Translations under genes and position numbers: made by a program
Part shown: piece by piece, positions 1-7,530 of the stretch
Layout of the letters: each line of letters opens with the position of its first letter
Position numbering within the stretch: the stretch's first letter is position 1
Assembly (NCBI GenBank): GCA_945902255.1
Contig: CAMDMO010000012.1
Location: 1 to 20,163, forward strand
Length of the DNA stretch: 20,163 nt
Direction of reading: 5' to 3'
From: Rickettsia typhi
GTDB lineage: Bacteria > Pseudomonadota > Alphaproteobacteria > Rickettsiales > UBA1997
The notes under the pieces: model-generated
Seen by the model: only the letters and a program-made list of their open reading frames with translations
Databases searched by the model: none
Told to the model about the DNA's origin: nothing

Positions 1-1160
1 AGGAACTTAAGAAAAAAGAAGATTATCAACTTGAGCTAGACAATTATTCAGAAGAAAAGATTGATGAGCTTTACGAGCCTATACGAATTAAAAACACAGA
101 AAAAAGAAACTCGGAAATTGAAAGAGCGGAAAATCTTCTATTTAACAAACCTTCTTTGAAGGCCAACCATGAATTTTGGAACAAAGTAGATTATTGGACT
201 CCTGAAGAATTCGTAGCGCTTAGTTTCGACAAGGATCCCAAATCTATAACTAAAAAATATGTGGAAGCTGGTCAATTTGGCGGTATGTACCTTTCTGAGT
301 TCGCAATATTGCAATTCCCAATAAAGTATTTGGAAAGACTTGAATTATTAGAAAGGTCTCTGGCGGAGAAAAATGTAAATAATGCCTCGATAGAAAACAT
401 AAGAATGAAACCACAAAACTGTATAAAATGGGCTAAAGATAAGAAAATAAAATTACCAGATGAGTTACTCAGTTTTTATGATGCTCCAACCAAGCAAATC
501 AAAGGATCTTCAATGACAGAATTACCAAAAAATCTTCATTACAATGTAAAAAAAGTAATAAAATATATAGATGACCAATTAGATCAATCTTGTGGGGACG
601 AGATAAATATTAGTATAGATATGTTTGGAAATAATCCTCATTACCTTTTTGAAGGTTTTGAAATGACAGGAGGAAATAATCTTAATTTCAGCAACACTTC
701 TGAGAAAATGTCCGAAATACTTCTTAAGATGGAGCAAGAATTTGCTCTAATCTTAATTCAGGATAGAGTAAAAAATATGCTTGGCGATATATATAATTTT
801 AAAATCAAAGTTTCTAAAGATTTTAAAAGTAGAACAAGACATTTATTTGAGACAAACTCCTCGCAAGATGGGGTAAATTTAGAAATTGAAAAACTTAAAC
901 TCCAACTTCAAGAAAAAGAAAATGAAATTGAGAAACTAAAGAAAGAAAAGCCACTTGGCATTAGCGAGAAAAAATCATTACTTAGAATGATTTATGGAAT
1001 GGCAATTGGCGGCTATGGCTGGAAACCAGAATCTGCAAAAAACTCAGCAACAAGCGATATTACAGACGACATAAATAAGAATTGTTATAAACAAATTACA
1101 GATGACACTGTAAGAAAATGGCTTAAAGAAGCTAAGCAAATAGCTGGTCTGGAAGATTAA
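1..1160 (+). CDS. Partial phage/island-type conserved protein (5' end outside window)
   Basis: The reading frame is open from base 3 to the TAA at 1158-1160, with no in-frame ATG upstream, so the window cuts into this gene. A TTG at 156 is not a credible start because the frame continues leftward with ordinary coding content. About 385 codons are visible. Near the visible N-terminal part is a WTPEEFVALSFDKDP segment. The C-terminal end has MAIGGYGWKP and DTVRKWLKEA. I recall this two-ended architecture (a W-T-x-E-E-x-V-A-L-S motif and a C-terminal IGMAIGGYGYDP-like/DTVRKWL motif) from uncharacterised proteins of proteobacterial phage-like islands. A Glu/Lys-rich coiled coil lies just before the C-terminal motif. 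No catalytic function can be assigned. It ends about 125 bases before the regulator/recombinase cassette and probably belongs to the same or an adjoining mobile element. Confidence 0.8.
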   Translation, partial: ELKKKEDYQLELDNYSEEKIDELYEPIRIKNTEKRNSEIERAENLLFNKPSLKANHEFWNKVDYWTPEEFVALSFDKDPKSITKKYVEAGQFGGMYLSEFAILQFPIKYLERLELLERSLAEKNVNNASIENIRMKPQNCIKWAKDKKIKLPDELLSFYDAPTKQIKGSSMTELPKNLHYNVKKVIKYIDDQLDQSCGDEINISIDMFGNNPHYLFEGFEMTGGNNLNFSNTSEKMSEILLKMEQEFALILIQDRVKNMLGDIYNFKIKVSKDFKSRTRHLFETNSSQDGVNLEIEKLKLQLQEKENEIEKLKKEKPLGISEKKSLLRMIYGMAIGGYGWKPESAKNSATSDITDDINKNCYKQITDDTVRKWLKEAKQIAGLED

Positions 1161-1174
1161 TAATCTAATCATCA

Positions 1175-1208
1175 AAACCGAATTCGGTTTCCTCAAAACC
1201 GATTCGGT
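1175..1208. repeat. Two tandem short palindromes built on ACCGA(A)TTCGGT
   Basis: A perfect 16-bp palindrome (AAACCGAATTCGGTTT, 1175-1190) is followed by a second near-copy with core ACCGATTCGGT (1198-1208). They are spaced about two helical turns apart. They lie between the left-edge gene and the AlpA-type regulator. The paired dyads look like binding sites for a dimeric regulator or a recombinase accessory protein; that role is inference. Confidence 0.6.
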
Positions 1209-1237
1209 CACATCTTAATCGCACCTCTTAAGTTGCC

Positions 1238-1277
1238 GCGGTTCTTAATTGAACAAACTTTGTTTAATCAAAACCGC
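1238..1277. promoter_or_regulatory. 40-bp interrupted palindrome upstream of the AlpA-like gene
   Basis: The outer arms are GCGGTT (1238-1243) and AACCGC (1272-1277). The core is AACAAA-C-TTTGTT (1252-1264). Intermediate bases pair with few mismatches and one gap, so nearly all 40 bases can fold. It ends nine bases before the ATG at 1286. It has no T-tract, so an operator or recombination accessory site fits better than a terminator. The regulator's own operator is the simplest reading. Confidence 0.55.
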
Positions 1278-1285
1278 TAAAAACT

Positions 1286-1495
1286 ATGACTCAAAAATAT
1301 ATTATTCTCACTTTACCTGAAACAGGATTTTTAAGATTGCCAGCAATACTGAAACTTTTTCCAATTGGCAAAAGCAGTTGGTGGCAAGGCGTTAAAGATG
1401 GAAAATTTCCTAAGCCTGTAAAACTTGGTGAAAGAACCACCGCTTGGAAAGTTGAAGACATCCGCGCGCTTATTGAAAAATATTCAAATCAATAA
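1286..1495 (+). CDS. AlpA-family helix-turn-helix regulator / excisionase-like protein
   Basis: A 69-residue protein with the AlpA/MerR-like winged HTH signature: LRLPAILKLFPIGKSSWWQ (helix and turn, residues 16-34), then VKDGKFPKPVKLGERTTAWK (residues 36-55), in which the FPxPVKLG-(x)n-WK motif is typical of AlpA. AlpA proteins act on prophages and islands as transcriptional activators or recombination directionality factors. It is the first gene of a tight cassette, with five bases to the next gene and then a four-base overlap into the recombinase. That order suggests it controls integration or excision. No clear Shine-Dalgarno precedes the ATG. An extended palindrome immediately upstream may be its operator. 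The family call is confident; activator versus excisionase cannot be decided from sequence. Confidence 0.88.
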   Translation: MTQKYIILTLPETGFLRLPAILKLFPIGKSSWWQGVKDGKFPKPVKLGERTTAWKVEDIRALIEKYSNQ

Positions 1496-1500
1496 GCGAC

Positions 1501-2034
1501 ATGGGCAGAAGAATTTATCCCCTAAACAAAATCAAATATTGGTATTGCTATGATGTTGATGATGTTTGCCGTCTTTATTCAAAATATAAACTGCATCCAA
1601 AAACAGTTTTGGAATGGAGAAGGCAAGGATTGCAAGCAATTGATAACAAAAACCCAGCTTTGTTTTATGGAGCTTGTCTTACCAAGTTTTTGGGCAAAAT
1701 GAATGAGTCTAATAAATGCAAAACTGCTTTTGATGAAATTTTTTGTATGACTTGCAAAGACGCAAAAAAGCCACTTAAAAAGCAAATTCAATTAATGCCA
1801 GAAAATAGGAAATTTTTGAAGGTAAAAGCTATTTGCCAAACCTGCAAAAATTTTATGTTTCAAAGCTATAAACTTGATGATTTGCAAAAACTCAAGCGAG
1901 AGTTTGATGTGGTGCAGGTTTTGGAATTATATGATTGTGATAATCCCCCCTTAAAGACTCCTTTTTTTGACCAAGCAAAAGATGGTAAAAAGGAGTGTGA
2001 AAAAGAACCAATTTTACCAAATTTATTTTTATGA
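1501..2034 (+). CDS. Zinc-ribbon protein with HTH-like N-terminus, recombinase-associated
   Basis: I do not recognise a named family. The 177-residue protein begins with a segment resembling a helix-turn-helix (DVDDVCRLYSKYKLHPKTV, then a WRRQGLQ turn, residues 18-45). A predicted zinc ribbon follows, made by CMTC (Cys82/Cys85) and CQTC (Cys112/Cys115). Both features point to DNA binding. It starts five bases after the AlpA-like gene, and its stop overlaps the ATG of the recombinase by four bases (ATGA), so the two are probably translated together. The context suggests an accessory factor for recombination or a regulator of the island. The tail (residues 145-177) is polar and probably unstructured. 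The gene is confidently real; its function is inferred from position. Confidence 0.82.
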   Translation: MGRRIYPLNKIKYWYCYDVDDVCRLYSKYKLHPKTVLEWRRQGLQAIDNKNPALFYGACLTKFLGKMNESNKCKTAFDEIFCMTCKDAKKPLKKQIQLMPENRKFLKVKAICQTCKNFMFQSYKLDDLQKLKREFDVVQVLELYDCDNPPLKTPFFDQAKDGKKECEKEPILPNLFL

Positions 2035-3074
2035 AAAAACAGGAAACAAAAGAGCAATTTAACCCTCAAAACGAGCGAATAAAATATCAATTTCGCATTC
2101 ATACTAAAAGGGCAATTAAGAAGGATGAGAAAACCATTATTGCCGAGTTAAAATATTTAAGAGAATATGAAATTTTTTCTCTCTTTGTCGGATTTGAAAA
2201 ATACGACAGCACACAAGCTGACAAATATATTAATTATCTTTTTGATCAAAATTATTCCCTCTCTTATATCAATGATACACTTAGAACTCTAAAGGTTTTT
2301 TTGAACTGGTTGGAAAGACAAAAAGGCTTCCGATCCAAAATAAATTACAATGATATTGATTATTTAAACATCACCAACAATCAAAGAAGAGCTTCAAAGG
2401 CAACAGAACATAAAAAATCATATAGTTTTGATCAGATAATAAAAACCATCCGCCAAATGCCCTGCGAGACAATTCTTGAAAGAAGAAACAAAGCAATAAT
2501 TTCTGCTAATGCTCTTTGCAGTTTAAGAATTTCTGAACTTAGAACGATTAAACTTAAAAATTTGATTGAGGAAGATGGTAAATGTTTTATTCACATTAAC
2601 CCAAAAGATATTGATTCAAAATTTGCCAAAGCAAGATACGCCGATTGCGTCGCCCTGCCCCAAGATATTTTTGATAATGTGATTAACTGGAAAAACGAAT
2701 TGATGACAAAATTTGGATTTACTGGCAAAGATCCTTTATTTCCCAAAATTCCTAGCAATTTTAATCAATTCAATTTGCTTGAAAGCGCCATCACTAAAGA
2801 AGAAATAAAATCTGGCTCACAAATGAGAGATATTTTTAAAAATGCCTTTGAGAAAGCTGGTTTAGAATATATCAACCCCCATAATTTCCGCCATACTAGA
2901 ACCAAATTTGCAATGAAACAAAGTCCACTATATTTGAACGCAACAAGGCAGTCTTTGGGGCATAAAAATATTGATACAACATGCAATGTCTATGGCGAAC
3001 TTTCCACTTATGAACAAAGAGAGGTGATTGGAAATGTTAAGGTGATTAAAGAGTTAAAACAGCCAGAAAGCTAA
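2031..3074 (+). CDS. Tyrosine recombinase / phage-type integrase
   Basis: A 347-residue site-specific recombinase. The N-terminal part (about 25-115) is a SAM-like core-binding domain. The catalytic domain follows, with visible active-site residues: Arg166 in SLRISELRTIKL, a candidate Lys near 200, His284-x-x-Arg287 in HNFRHTR, His311 in LGHKNIDTT, and the nucleophile Tyr321 in CNVYGEL. The set is complete, so the enzyme should be active. The usual T-G-L-R-I-S-E at the first Arg is S-L-R-I-S-E here, a mild departure. The ATG overlaps the previous stop, which couples it to the zinc-ribbon gene. Length is normal for the family. It probably integrates or excises the surrounding defence island, but no tRNA or flanking att duplication was identified. 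Confidence 0.93.
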   Translation: MKKQETKEQFNPQNERIKYQFRIHTKRAIKKDEKTIIAELKYLREYEIFSLFVGFEKYDSTQADKYINYLFDQNYSLSYINDTLRTLKVFLNWLERQKGFRSKINYNDIDYLNITNNQRRASKATEHKKSYSFDQIIKTIRQMPCETILERRNKAIISANALCSLRISELRTIKLKNLIEEDGKCFIHINPKDIDSKFAKARYADCVALPQDIFDNVINWKNELMTKFGFTGKDPLFPKIPSNFNQFNLLESAITKEEIKSGSQMRDIFKNAFEKAGLEYINPHNFRHTRTKFAMKQSPLYLNATRQSLGHKNIDTTCNVYGELSTYEQREVIGNVKVIKELKQPES

Positions 3075-3295
3075 CTCAAAATCCTTTTAGAAAAAATATC
3101 ACGAACATTTTTAATATTGCGCTCCACCTCTTCAATTTGCCCAAGAATATTAGCAATTTGTTCGGCAGAAAAATATTTGGGAATTTGGTTAAAATATTTT
3201 AGATCTTCTACTAATGAGTTGGCTGATTTTCTGATTAGATGAAAGCCAATTATTATTTCGTTTTCTAGATTGGGATTGAGGTTTTTTTCTGGCAT
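3071..3295 (-). CDS. Small hypothetical helical protein, convergent with the recombinase
   Basis: A 74-residue minus-strand protein whose end overlaps the recombinase end by four bases. I do not recognise it. It is predicted mostly helical and amphipathic: residues 10-35 (IIIGFHLIRKSANSLVEDLKY by position) and 45-70 (IANILGQIEEVERNIKNVRD), with no Cys and no signal peptide. Support for a real gene is the good minus-strand -10 hexamer TATAAT (complement of 3313-3318), 17 bases from the ATG, and coding-like composition in a spot with no competing frame. It could be a small regulator or antitoxin-like protein divergent from the XRE gene; that is speculation. Confidence 0.6.
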   Translation of the reverse strand: MPEKNLNPNLENEIIIGFHLIRKSANSLVEDLKYFNQIPKYFSAEQIANILGQIEEVERNIKNVRDIFSKRILS

Positions 3296-3312
3296 AGTTA
3301 GAATGAATTAAA

Positions 3313-3318
3313 ATTATA
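3313..3318 (-). promoter_or_regulatory. -10 box of the small minus-strand gene
   Basis: Read on the minus strand this is a perfect TATAAT, 17 bases before the ATG of the 74-residue gene. No convincing -35 hexamer is seen at standard spacing. Confidence 0.5.
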
Positions 3319-3334
3319 CAAATACTTAATTTAT

Positions 3335-3359
3335 AACTAAATAAAGTCGCTATTTAGTT
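3335..3359. promoter_or_regulatory. Perfect 9-bp inverted repeat in the divergent intergenic region
   Basis: The arms AACTAAATA (3335-3343) and TATTTAGTT (3351-3359) flank a seven-base loop. The dyad lies just upstream of the minus-strand -10 box and between two divergent genes. An operator for the XRE-type regulator, or for the small gene's product, is the natural reading. Confidence 0.5.
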
Positions 3360-3377
3360 TTGTTAAGATTATTAATT

Positions 3378-3407
3378 ACAGGCAGAAAAAGCGGTTTGCC
3401 TGTTTTT
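3378..3407 (+). terminator. Probable Rho-independent terminator or leader hairpin
   Basis: A stem of ACAGGCA (3378-3384) with TGCCTGT (3397-3403), extendable by two pairs, is followed by a run of T (3403-3407). On the plus strand it would stop read-through from the recombinase before the XRE/restriction operon, or act as a leader terminator if transcription begins upstream. Confidence 0.5.
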
Positions 3408-3434
3408 GGCTAAGCTAATTACTTTACTGTTAAA

Positions 3435-3448
3435 AAGTAATATTACTT
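3435..3448. promoter_or_regulatory. 14-bp perfect palindrome, probable operator of the XRE gene
   Basis: AAGTAATATTACTT is a perfect dyad about 30 bases before the ATG of the XRE regulator. A further ATTACT half-site lies just upstream (3418-3423). A small XRE protein binding a palindrome beside its own promoter is the standard arrangement for controller proteins of restriction-modification operons. The assignment is by analogy. Confidence 0.5.
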
Positions 3449-3478
3449 AAAATATATCATATTATATAAATAATAACA

Positions 3479-3745
3479 ATGTCAAGTAGTGAAATTAAAA
3501 ACACAATCACCTCAAAACAATGTAAAGCTGCAAGGGCTTTTTTGGGTTGGTCTCAGCAAGATTTAGCCGATAAGGTGCGAGTTGTTCAAAAAACTATTAC
3601 TGATTTTGAAAGAGAAGTTAGAACTCCGCAGAGAAGAATTGCCGAAGATATAAAAACCATCTTTATTGAGGCTGGAATTAAATTTGAGAATGATTCTGAA
3701 GGGCAAGGAGCTAAGTTGTTGAAAGAGTTTGATGATAATAAATAA
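3479..3745 (+). CDS. XRE-family HTH regulator of the restriction-modification operon
   Basis: An 88-residue protein with a Cro/C1-type HTH across residues 14-65. CKAARAFLGWSQQDLADKV and the recognition region VVQKTITDFE are the clearest parts. The R-A-F-L-G-W-S-Q-x-D-L-A pattern followed by IFIEAGIKFEND is common in phage and plasmid XRE proteins. Its stop codon abuts the ATG of hsdM directly, so they are cotranscribed. The upstream palindrome and its position first in the operon suggest an autoregulating controller that delays or limits expression of the modification/nuclease genes after transfer. It could instead be a general island repressor. Confidence 0.88.
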   Translation: MSSSEIKNTITSKQCKAARAFLGWSQQDLADKVRVVQKTITDFEREVRTPQRRIAEDIKTIFIEAGIKFENDSEGQGAKLLKEFDDNK

Positions 3746-5956
3746 ATGACACAAAAAATGGAAAATCTTTTAGAAAAAGGCCTAAAGCTAGGCTTAATAA
3801 GCTTTGATGAGGAAAGAAATTTTATAACCTATATTCATCAAAATAAAAAGCGTAATTTCAATAACTCGGAAGAAAAAGTGCAGGTAGAAGCTTTTTTAAG
3901 CTTAGTTTTTCGTTATAATTACCCAGTACATAGGATAAAAAACTTTGTTCTTGTTAAAATGGGTTCCGATACTAAAGAGGCAGATATTGTTGTTTATAAT
4001 GATGACGAATGTAAGCAGCCCCACATTTTAGTTGAATGCAAAAAACAAGAGGTTAGTGAGCAAGAATTTTTGCAAGCTATAGAGCAAGCTTATAGCTACG
4101 CCTATGCACTTCCAAATGATGTTAAATATGTTTGGATCACCTCAGGATTAAAAGATGAATATTTTGAAGTTGACAAGAAGAAAGATGATAGAGTTTCACA
4201 TACCGACATCCCACAATTTGGCGTTAAAAATCTTGCCAATTACAAATATGTTTATGAGGCAACGGCCACAAAAGCAGAGAAAGGAAAACAACAATTTGCT
4301 GATTTAAGCAAAGTTGAAGAGAGCGAACTGACAAGGCGTTTTAAACAAGCCCACGATGCACTTTGGGCTGGTGGACAATTAAACCCATCCGAAGCCTTTG
4401 ATGAATTGGACAAACTTATTTTCTGTAAAATTTGGGATGAACGAAAAGACCGCAAAACAGGTGAGCCTTATGATTTTCAAATCATAACCATTGATCAAGA
4501 AGAAGAGCCAGATAAAGAGAAACGAGCTAAAAAAGAAAATGAAAATTTATCAAAAAGAATAAAAGCCCTTTATGAGGAAGGCAGAAAAAAAGACGCCGAA
4601 GTTTTTAGAGATAATATCCGCCTATCACCAGAAAAGATAAGGACAGTTGTTGGCTATTTAGAAAGTGTGAATCTTGGAGAAACAGATTTAGACAGTAAAG
4701 GCAGAGCTTTTGAAACTTTTATGGATAGTTTCTTTAGGGGAAATTTTGGTCAATATTTTACCCCAAGACCAATAGTGCAATTTACAACCGACGCATTGCC
4801 AATCAACAATGATTCCTTTGTTTTAGATACTTCTTGCGGCAGTGGTGGGTTTTTATTATATGCTTTAAACAAAGTTAGGCAACAAGCCAACGACTTATAC
4901 AAAAACCATAAAAGCGATGTTAAACAAGCTCAAAAACATTATAAACTTTGGCACGATTTTGCTGAAAAAAATCTTTATGGCATAGAAATTAACGAGCAAA
5001 TATCCCGTGCCGCTAAAATGAATATGATTATCCACGATGATGGACACACCAATGTTATTTCTGCCGATGGCTTGCTTTCTCAAGATGAGATTGAAAAAAT
5101 TACCAAAAACACTGGCTTTAAATATAATCATTTTAATTTCATCATCACAAACCCGCCTTTTGGTTCAAGCATTAAAAGTAGCGAAAAGAAATATTTAGAA
5201 AATTACCAATTCGGCAAAAAAGAGCAAGACTGGCTAAGCAACAAACCAATCAAAAAAGATAATGAGGGTAAAGAAAAGCAAGAAATAAGAGACAGTCAAA
5301 GCACTGAAGTTTTATTTATCGAGCAATGCCATAAATTTTTACAAGAAGGTGGATATTTGGCAATTGTTATACCCGATGGTATTTTAACCAATTCCAGCTT
5401 GCAATATGTAAGAGATTATATTGAGGAGCTTTATCGTATCGTTGCTATTGTTTCATTGCCACAAACCGCATTTGTCGCCAATGGCGCTGGGGTTAAAAGT
5501 TCGGTATTGTTTTTGCGTAAGCACAACAAAAAAACTACCGAAAAAATCTCTAATCAAAAATTACAACTCAAAGAAAAAATAAAAAATGAAAGCAAATTTA
5601 TTATCACTCTTGAAAAGCTAGAAAAAGATAAGAAGCAGGCAATCAAAGATTTAGAAACCGCTTCTAAAAATAAGGCAAAAATTAAAGACCTAAAATCAAT
5701 TGATAATCAAATCAAAGATGAAAAAGAAAAACTACAAGCCGAATTTGGGGACAAAATAAACCTTTTGAAAGAAGAGCTAAACGAAAAATATTTTAGCGAA
5801 AAACAAAAGATTTTAGACGACTACCCAATCTTTATGGCAATAGCTGAAAACATTGGTTACGACGCCACAGGAAGGCAAACAGGCAATAATGAATTGATAG
5901 AAATTGCCAAAGAGTTAGAGCGTTTTATCAAGCAAATTGAAGGTGAAGCAATATGA
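3746..5956 (+). CDS. hsdM: Type I-like DNA adenine methylase (HsdM) with fused N-terminal nuclease-like domain
   Basis: A 736-residue protein, longer than a usual HsdM of about 500. Residues about 40-170 match the HsdR N-terminal fold (HSDR_N type): Glu48, Asp80 in EADIVVY, and Glu97-Cys-Lys99 in ILVECKK give a PD-(D/E)XK pattern, so a DNA-cleaving activity is plausible. Residues about 190-600 are an N6-adenine methyltransferase: GQYFTPRPIV (335-344), SAM-binding motif I DTSCGSGGF (361-369), and catalytic motif IV NPPF (469-472). Residues 595-690 form a long Lys/Glu-rich coiled coil. There is no separate hsdR or helicase in the window, so restriction, if present, would rest on this fused domain. 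The gene overlaps the next by four bases (ATGA). Confidence 0.92.
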   Translation: MTQKMENLLEKGLKLGLISFDEERNFITYIHQNKKRNFNNSEEKVQVEAFLSLVFRYNYPVHRIKNFVLVKMGSDTKEADIVVYNDDECKQPHILVECKKQEVSEQEFLQAIEQAYSYAYALPNDVKYVWITSGLKDEYFEVDKKKDDRVSHTDIPQFGVKNLANYKYVYEATATKAEKGKQQFADLSKVEESELTRRFKQAHDALWAGGQLNPSEAFDELDKLIFCKIWDERKDRKTGEPYDFQIITIDQEEEPDKEKRAKKENENLSKRIKALYEEGRKKDAEVFRDNIRLSPEKIRTVVGYLESVNLGETDLDSKGRAFETFMDSFFRGNFGQYFTPRPIVQFTTDALPINNDSFVLDTSCGSGGFLLYALNKVRQQANDLYKNHKSDVKQAQKHYKLWHDFAEKNLYGIEINEQISRAAKMNMIIHDDGHTNVISADGLLSQDEIEKITKNTGFKYNHFNFIITNPPFGSSIKSSEKKYLENYQFGKKEQDWLSNKPIKKDNEGKEKQEIRDSQSTEVLFIEQCHKFLQEGGYLAIVIPDGILTNSSLQYVRDYIEELYRIVAIVSLPQTAFVANGAGVKSSVLFLRKHNKKTTEKISNQKLQLKEKIKNESKFIITLEKLEKDKKQAIKDLETASKNKAKIKDLKSIDNQIKDEKEKLQAEFGDKINLLKEELNEKYFSEKQKILDDYPIFMAIAENIGYDATGRQTGNNELIEIAKELERFIKQIEGEAI

Positions 5957-7530
5957 TAATAAGGGGAATTTTAGACAGATCATTGAGTAATCAAATTTGC
6001 GTTCGTGGCTTTGCGAGAATCAAAGAACTTGCCAGAATTTCAAAAGCAGATAAGAGCTATCAAAGAGCGCTTAGGGATAAACAAAAAAAGGATATATCTA
6101 ATTTTTTAACCGAAGAAGAATTTTTGTTTTTTCCAGAAGTTATATTAAGCTTAAAATTAAAATATGATCTTACTAAACCAAAAGCAAAAACTTCAAAAAC
6201 CCCTACCCAACTAATCGAAAGCCGAAAAACCTTTAATTCCAATGTTCATAAAATTTCAATTAAGCCAATTATAAAAAAAAATAATAAGGTTTTTGATGTT
6301 AGCGAAACCAACGAAATAACTATAGTAGAAATACATATTGATGACGGCGAATTAAACCAATTAATTAGTGATGATAAACACCCTTTTCATCGTATTGACG
6401 GCAACCATAGATTAAGTGCGGCAGAGCAAATTGAAGGTGGCGATAGGATTAACCGCATGAATATACCTTTTTGTATAGTTTTGTTTGAAGAAATAACACA
6501 AGAAAAATTTGATCCCAAACAAGAGAAAAATATAGAAATCACAGAGGATAAGGGCAAGAAATTTGAAAGGGTGGTTTTTTATAATATTAATTCAAAATCC
6601 GAGCCCCTTACTTTAGAAGAAAATTTAAAAGTTATTATTGATGATAAAGAAAATTTTAAAAATGAAGAAATAGAAAGAATTTTTGGCAAAAGCGGTGTTC
6701 TGGTTAGGAAATTAATAGACAAAATTAACAAAGATCATTTTAACGATATAAATCACTTAATCGAAAATAATCTTAGAAATCTTGGTAGAACTATATTTGA
6801 AGCTATTGAAGAAAAATTAGAGAAAGAAGATGAAGACAATAAAGTGAGCAGGGTTTTTGAGTCTTTAAAGGCAGTTGAGCAAGATTATAAATCAGAAAAG
6901 AAATTAAAAAACAATTCTAGTGAGGGCTTATTTACCGCATTTTTATATTATCATATCACTGACAAAGTAAAATATAGTTTCTTCAAAGACTGGGTATTGA
7001 ATAACCATATATTTGACATTAAAGAAGCAAAATACCAAACCCTTATTGAAATCTTTGACAAAGTTTCTGACAAGCAAGTTAAGGTATTTGTAGCAATGCC
7101 ATTCTTTAGTGATGCAGAAATAGAAACATATAATCAAGCCTATAAAAGAGTCATAGACGAAATCAAAAAATCTAATGAGAGCCTTAATATTAATCTTTAT
7201 GAGATAATGCAGCATAAAGGGCAAACATATAATATTAACAATAAAATGATTGAGCAGATTAATAATTGCACGATGTTTATTGCCGATATAAGCACAGCAA
7301 ACGCTAATGTAGCTTTTGAATTGGGTTATGCAAAGAACGCCGACAAACCAATAATAATTGTTAAAAGAAATGACGATAAAACCAATATACCCTTTGACTA
7401 TGCACAAGATATGCACCACTGCTACAATGAAAAAGCTATTCACACTTTAGAAAAAATTGCCTTACAAAATATTGAAGAAATTCTTCAAGAAAAAGGGTTA
7501 ATATTCACAGGAGGTAAAAATGAAAAGTAG
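5953..7530 (+). CDS. DGNHR (DndB/DGQHR-like) plus TIR/deoxyribosyltransferase-like fusion within the RM operon
   Basis: A 525-residue protein lying between hsdM and hsdS with overlaps at both ends. Residues about 1-230 resemble the DGQHR/ParB-like family: residues 148-153 read IDGNHR, followed by LSAAEQ and a later FYNINSKSEPLT. This family includes DndB of DNA phosphorothioation and other modification-linked proteins. Residues about 377-515 form a Rossmann-like domain: VFVAMPF (378-384), MFIADIS, and ANVAFELGYA with Glu456. That pattern is shared by nucleoside 2-deoxyribosyltransferase-like and TIR-like effectors, where the Glu is catalytic. A helical linker joins the two. I infer a sensor or DNA-binding front end with an NAD- or nucleotide-hydrolysing effector. 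Neither activity is proven. An alternative is a regulatory or nucleotide-salvage role. Confidence 0.82.
   Translation: MIIRGILDRSLSNQICVRGFARIKELARISKADKSYQRALRDKQKKDISNFLTEEEFLFFPEVILSLKLKYDLTKPKAKTSKTPTQLIESRKTFNSNVHKISIKPIIKKNNKVFDVSETNEITIVEIHIDDGELNQLISDDKHPFHRIDGNHRLSAAEQIEGGDRINRMNIPFCIVLFEEITQEKFDPKQEKNIEITEDKGKKFERVVFYNINSKSEPLTLEENLKVIIDDKENFKNEEIERIFGKSGVLVRKLIDKINKDHFNDINHLIENNLRNLGRTIFEAIEEKLEKEDEDNKVSRVFESLKAVEQDYKSEKKLKNNSSEGLFTAFLYYHITDKVKYSFFKDWVLNNHIFDIKEAKYQTLIEIFDKVSDKQVKVFVAMPFFSDAEIETYNQAYKRVIDEIKKSNESLNINLYEIMQHKGQTYNINNKMIEQINNCTMFIADISTANANVAFELGYAKNADKPIIIVKRNDDKTNIPFDYAQDMHHCYNEKAIHTLEKIALQNIEEILQEKGLIFTGGKNEK
7509..7514 (+). promoter_or_regulatory. Strong Shine-Dalgarno for hsdS
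   Basis: AGGAGG lies five bases before the ATG at 7520 and inside the end of the preceding gene. It fixes the hsdS start and implies efficient reinitiation. Most genes in this window lack such a site. Confidence 0.8.

Noticed and set aside
156..1160. TTG at 156 as the true start of the left-edge gene
   Set aside because: The same frame is open and coding-like back to base 3 with no stop, so the gene is cut by the window edge.
6943..7443. 166-codon minus-strand open frame
   Set aside because: It lies antisense inside the DGNHR/TIR-like gene and encodes Ile/Phe/Cys-rich nonsense typical of antisense AT-rich DNA.
5953..7530. Middle RM-operon gene as a plain HsdR
   Set aside because: There are no Walker A/B or helicase motifs, and the visible motifs are DGNHR and a TIR/deoxyribosyltransferase-like pattern.
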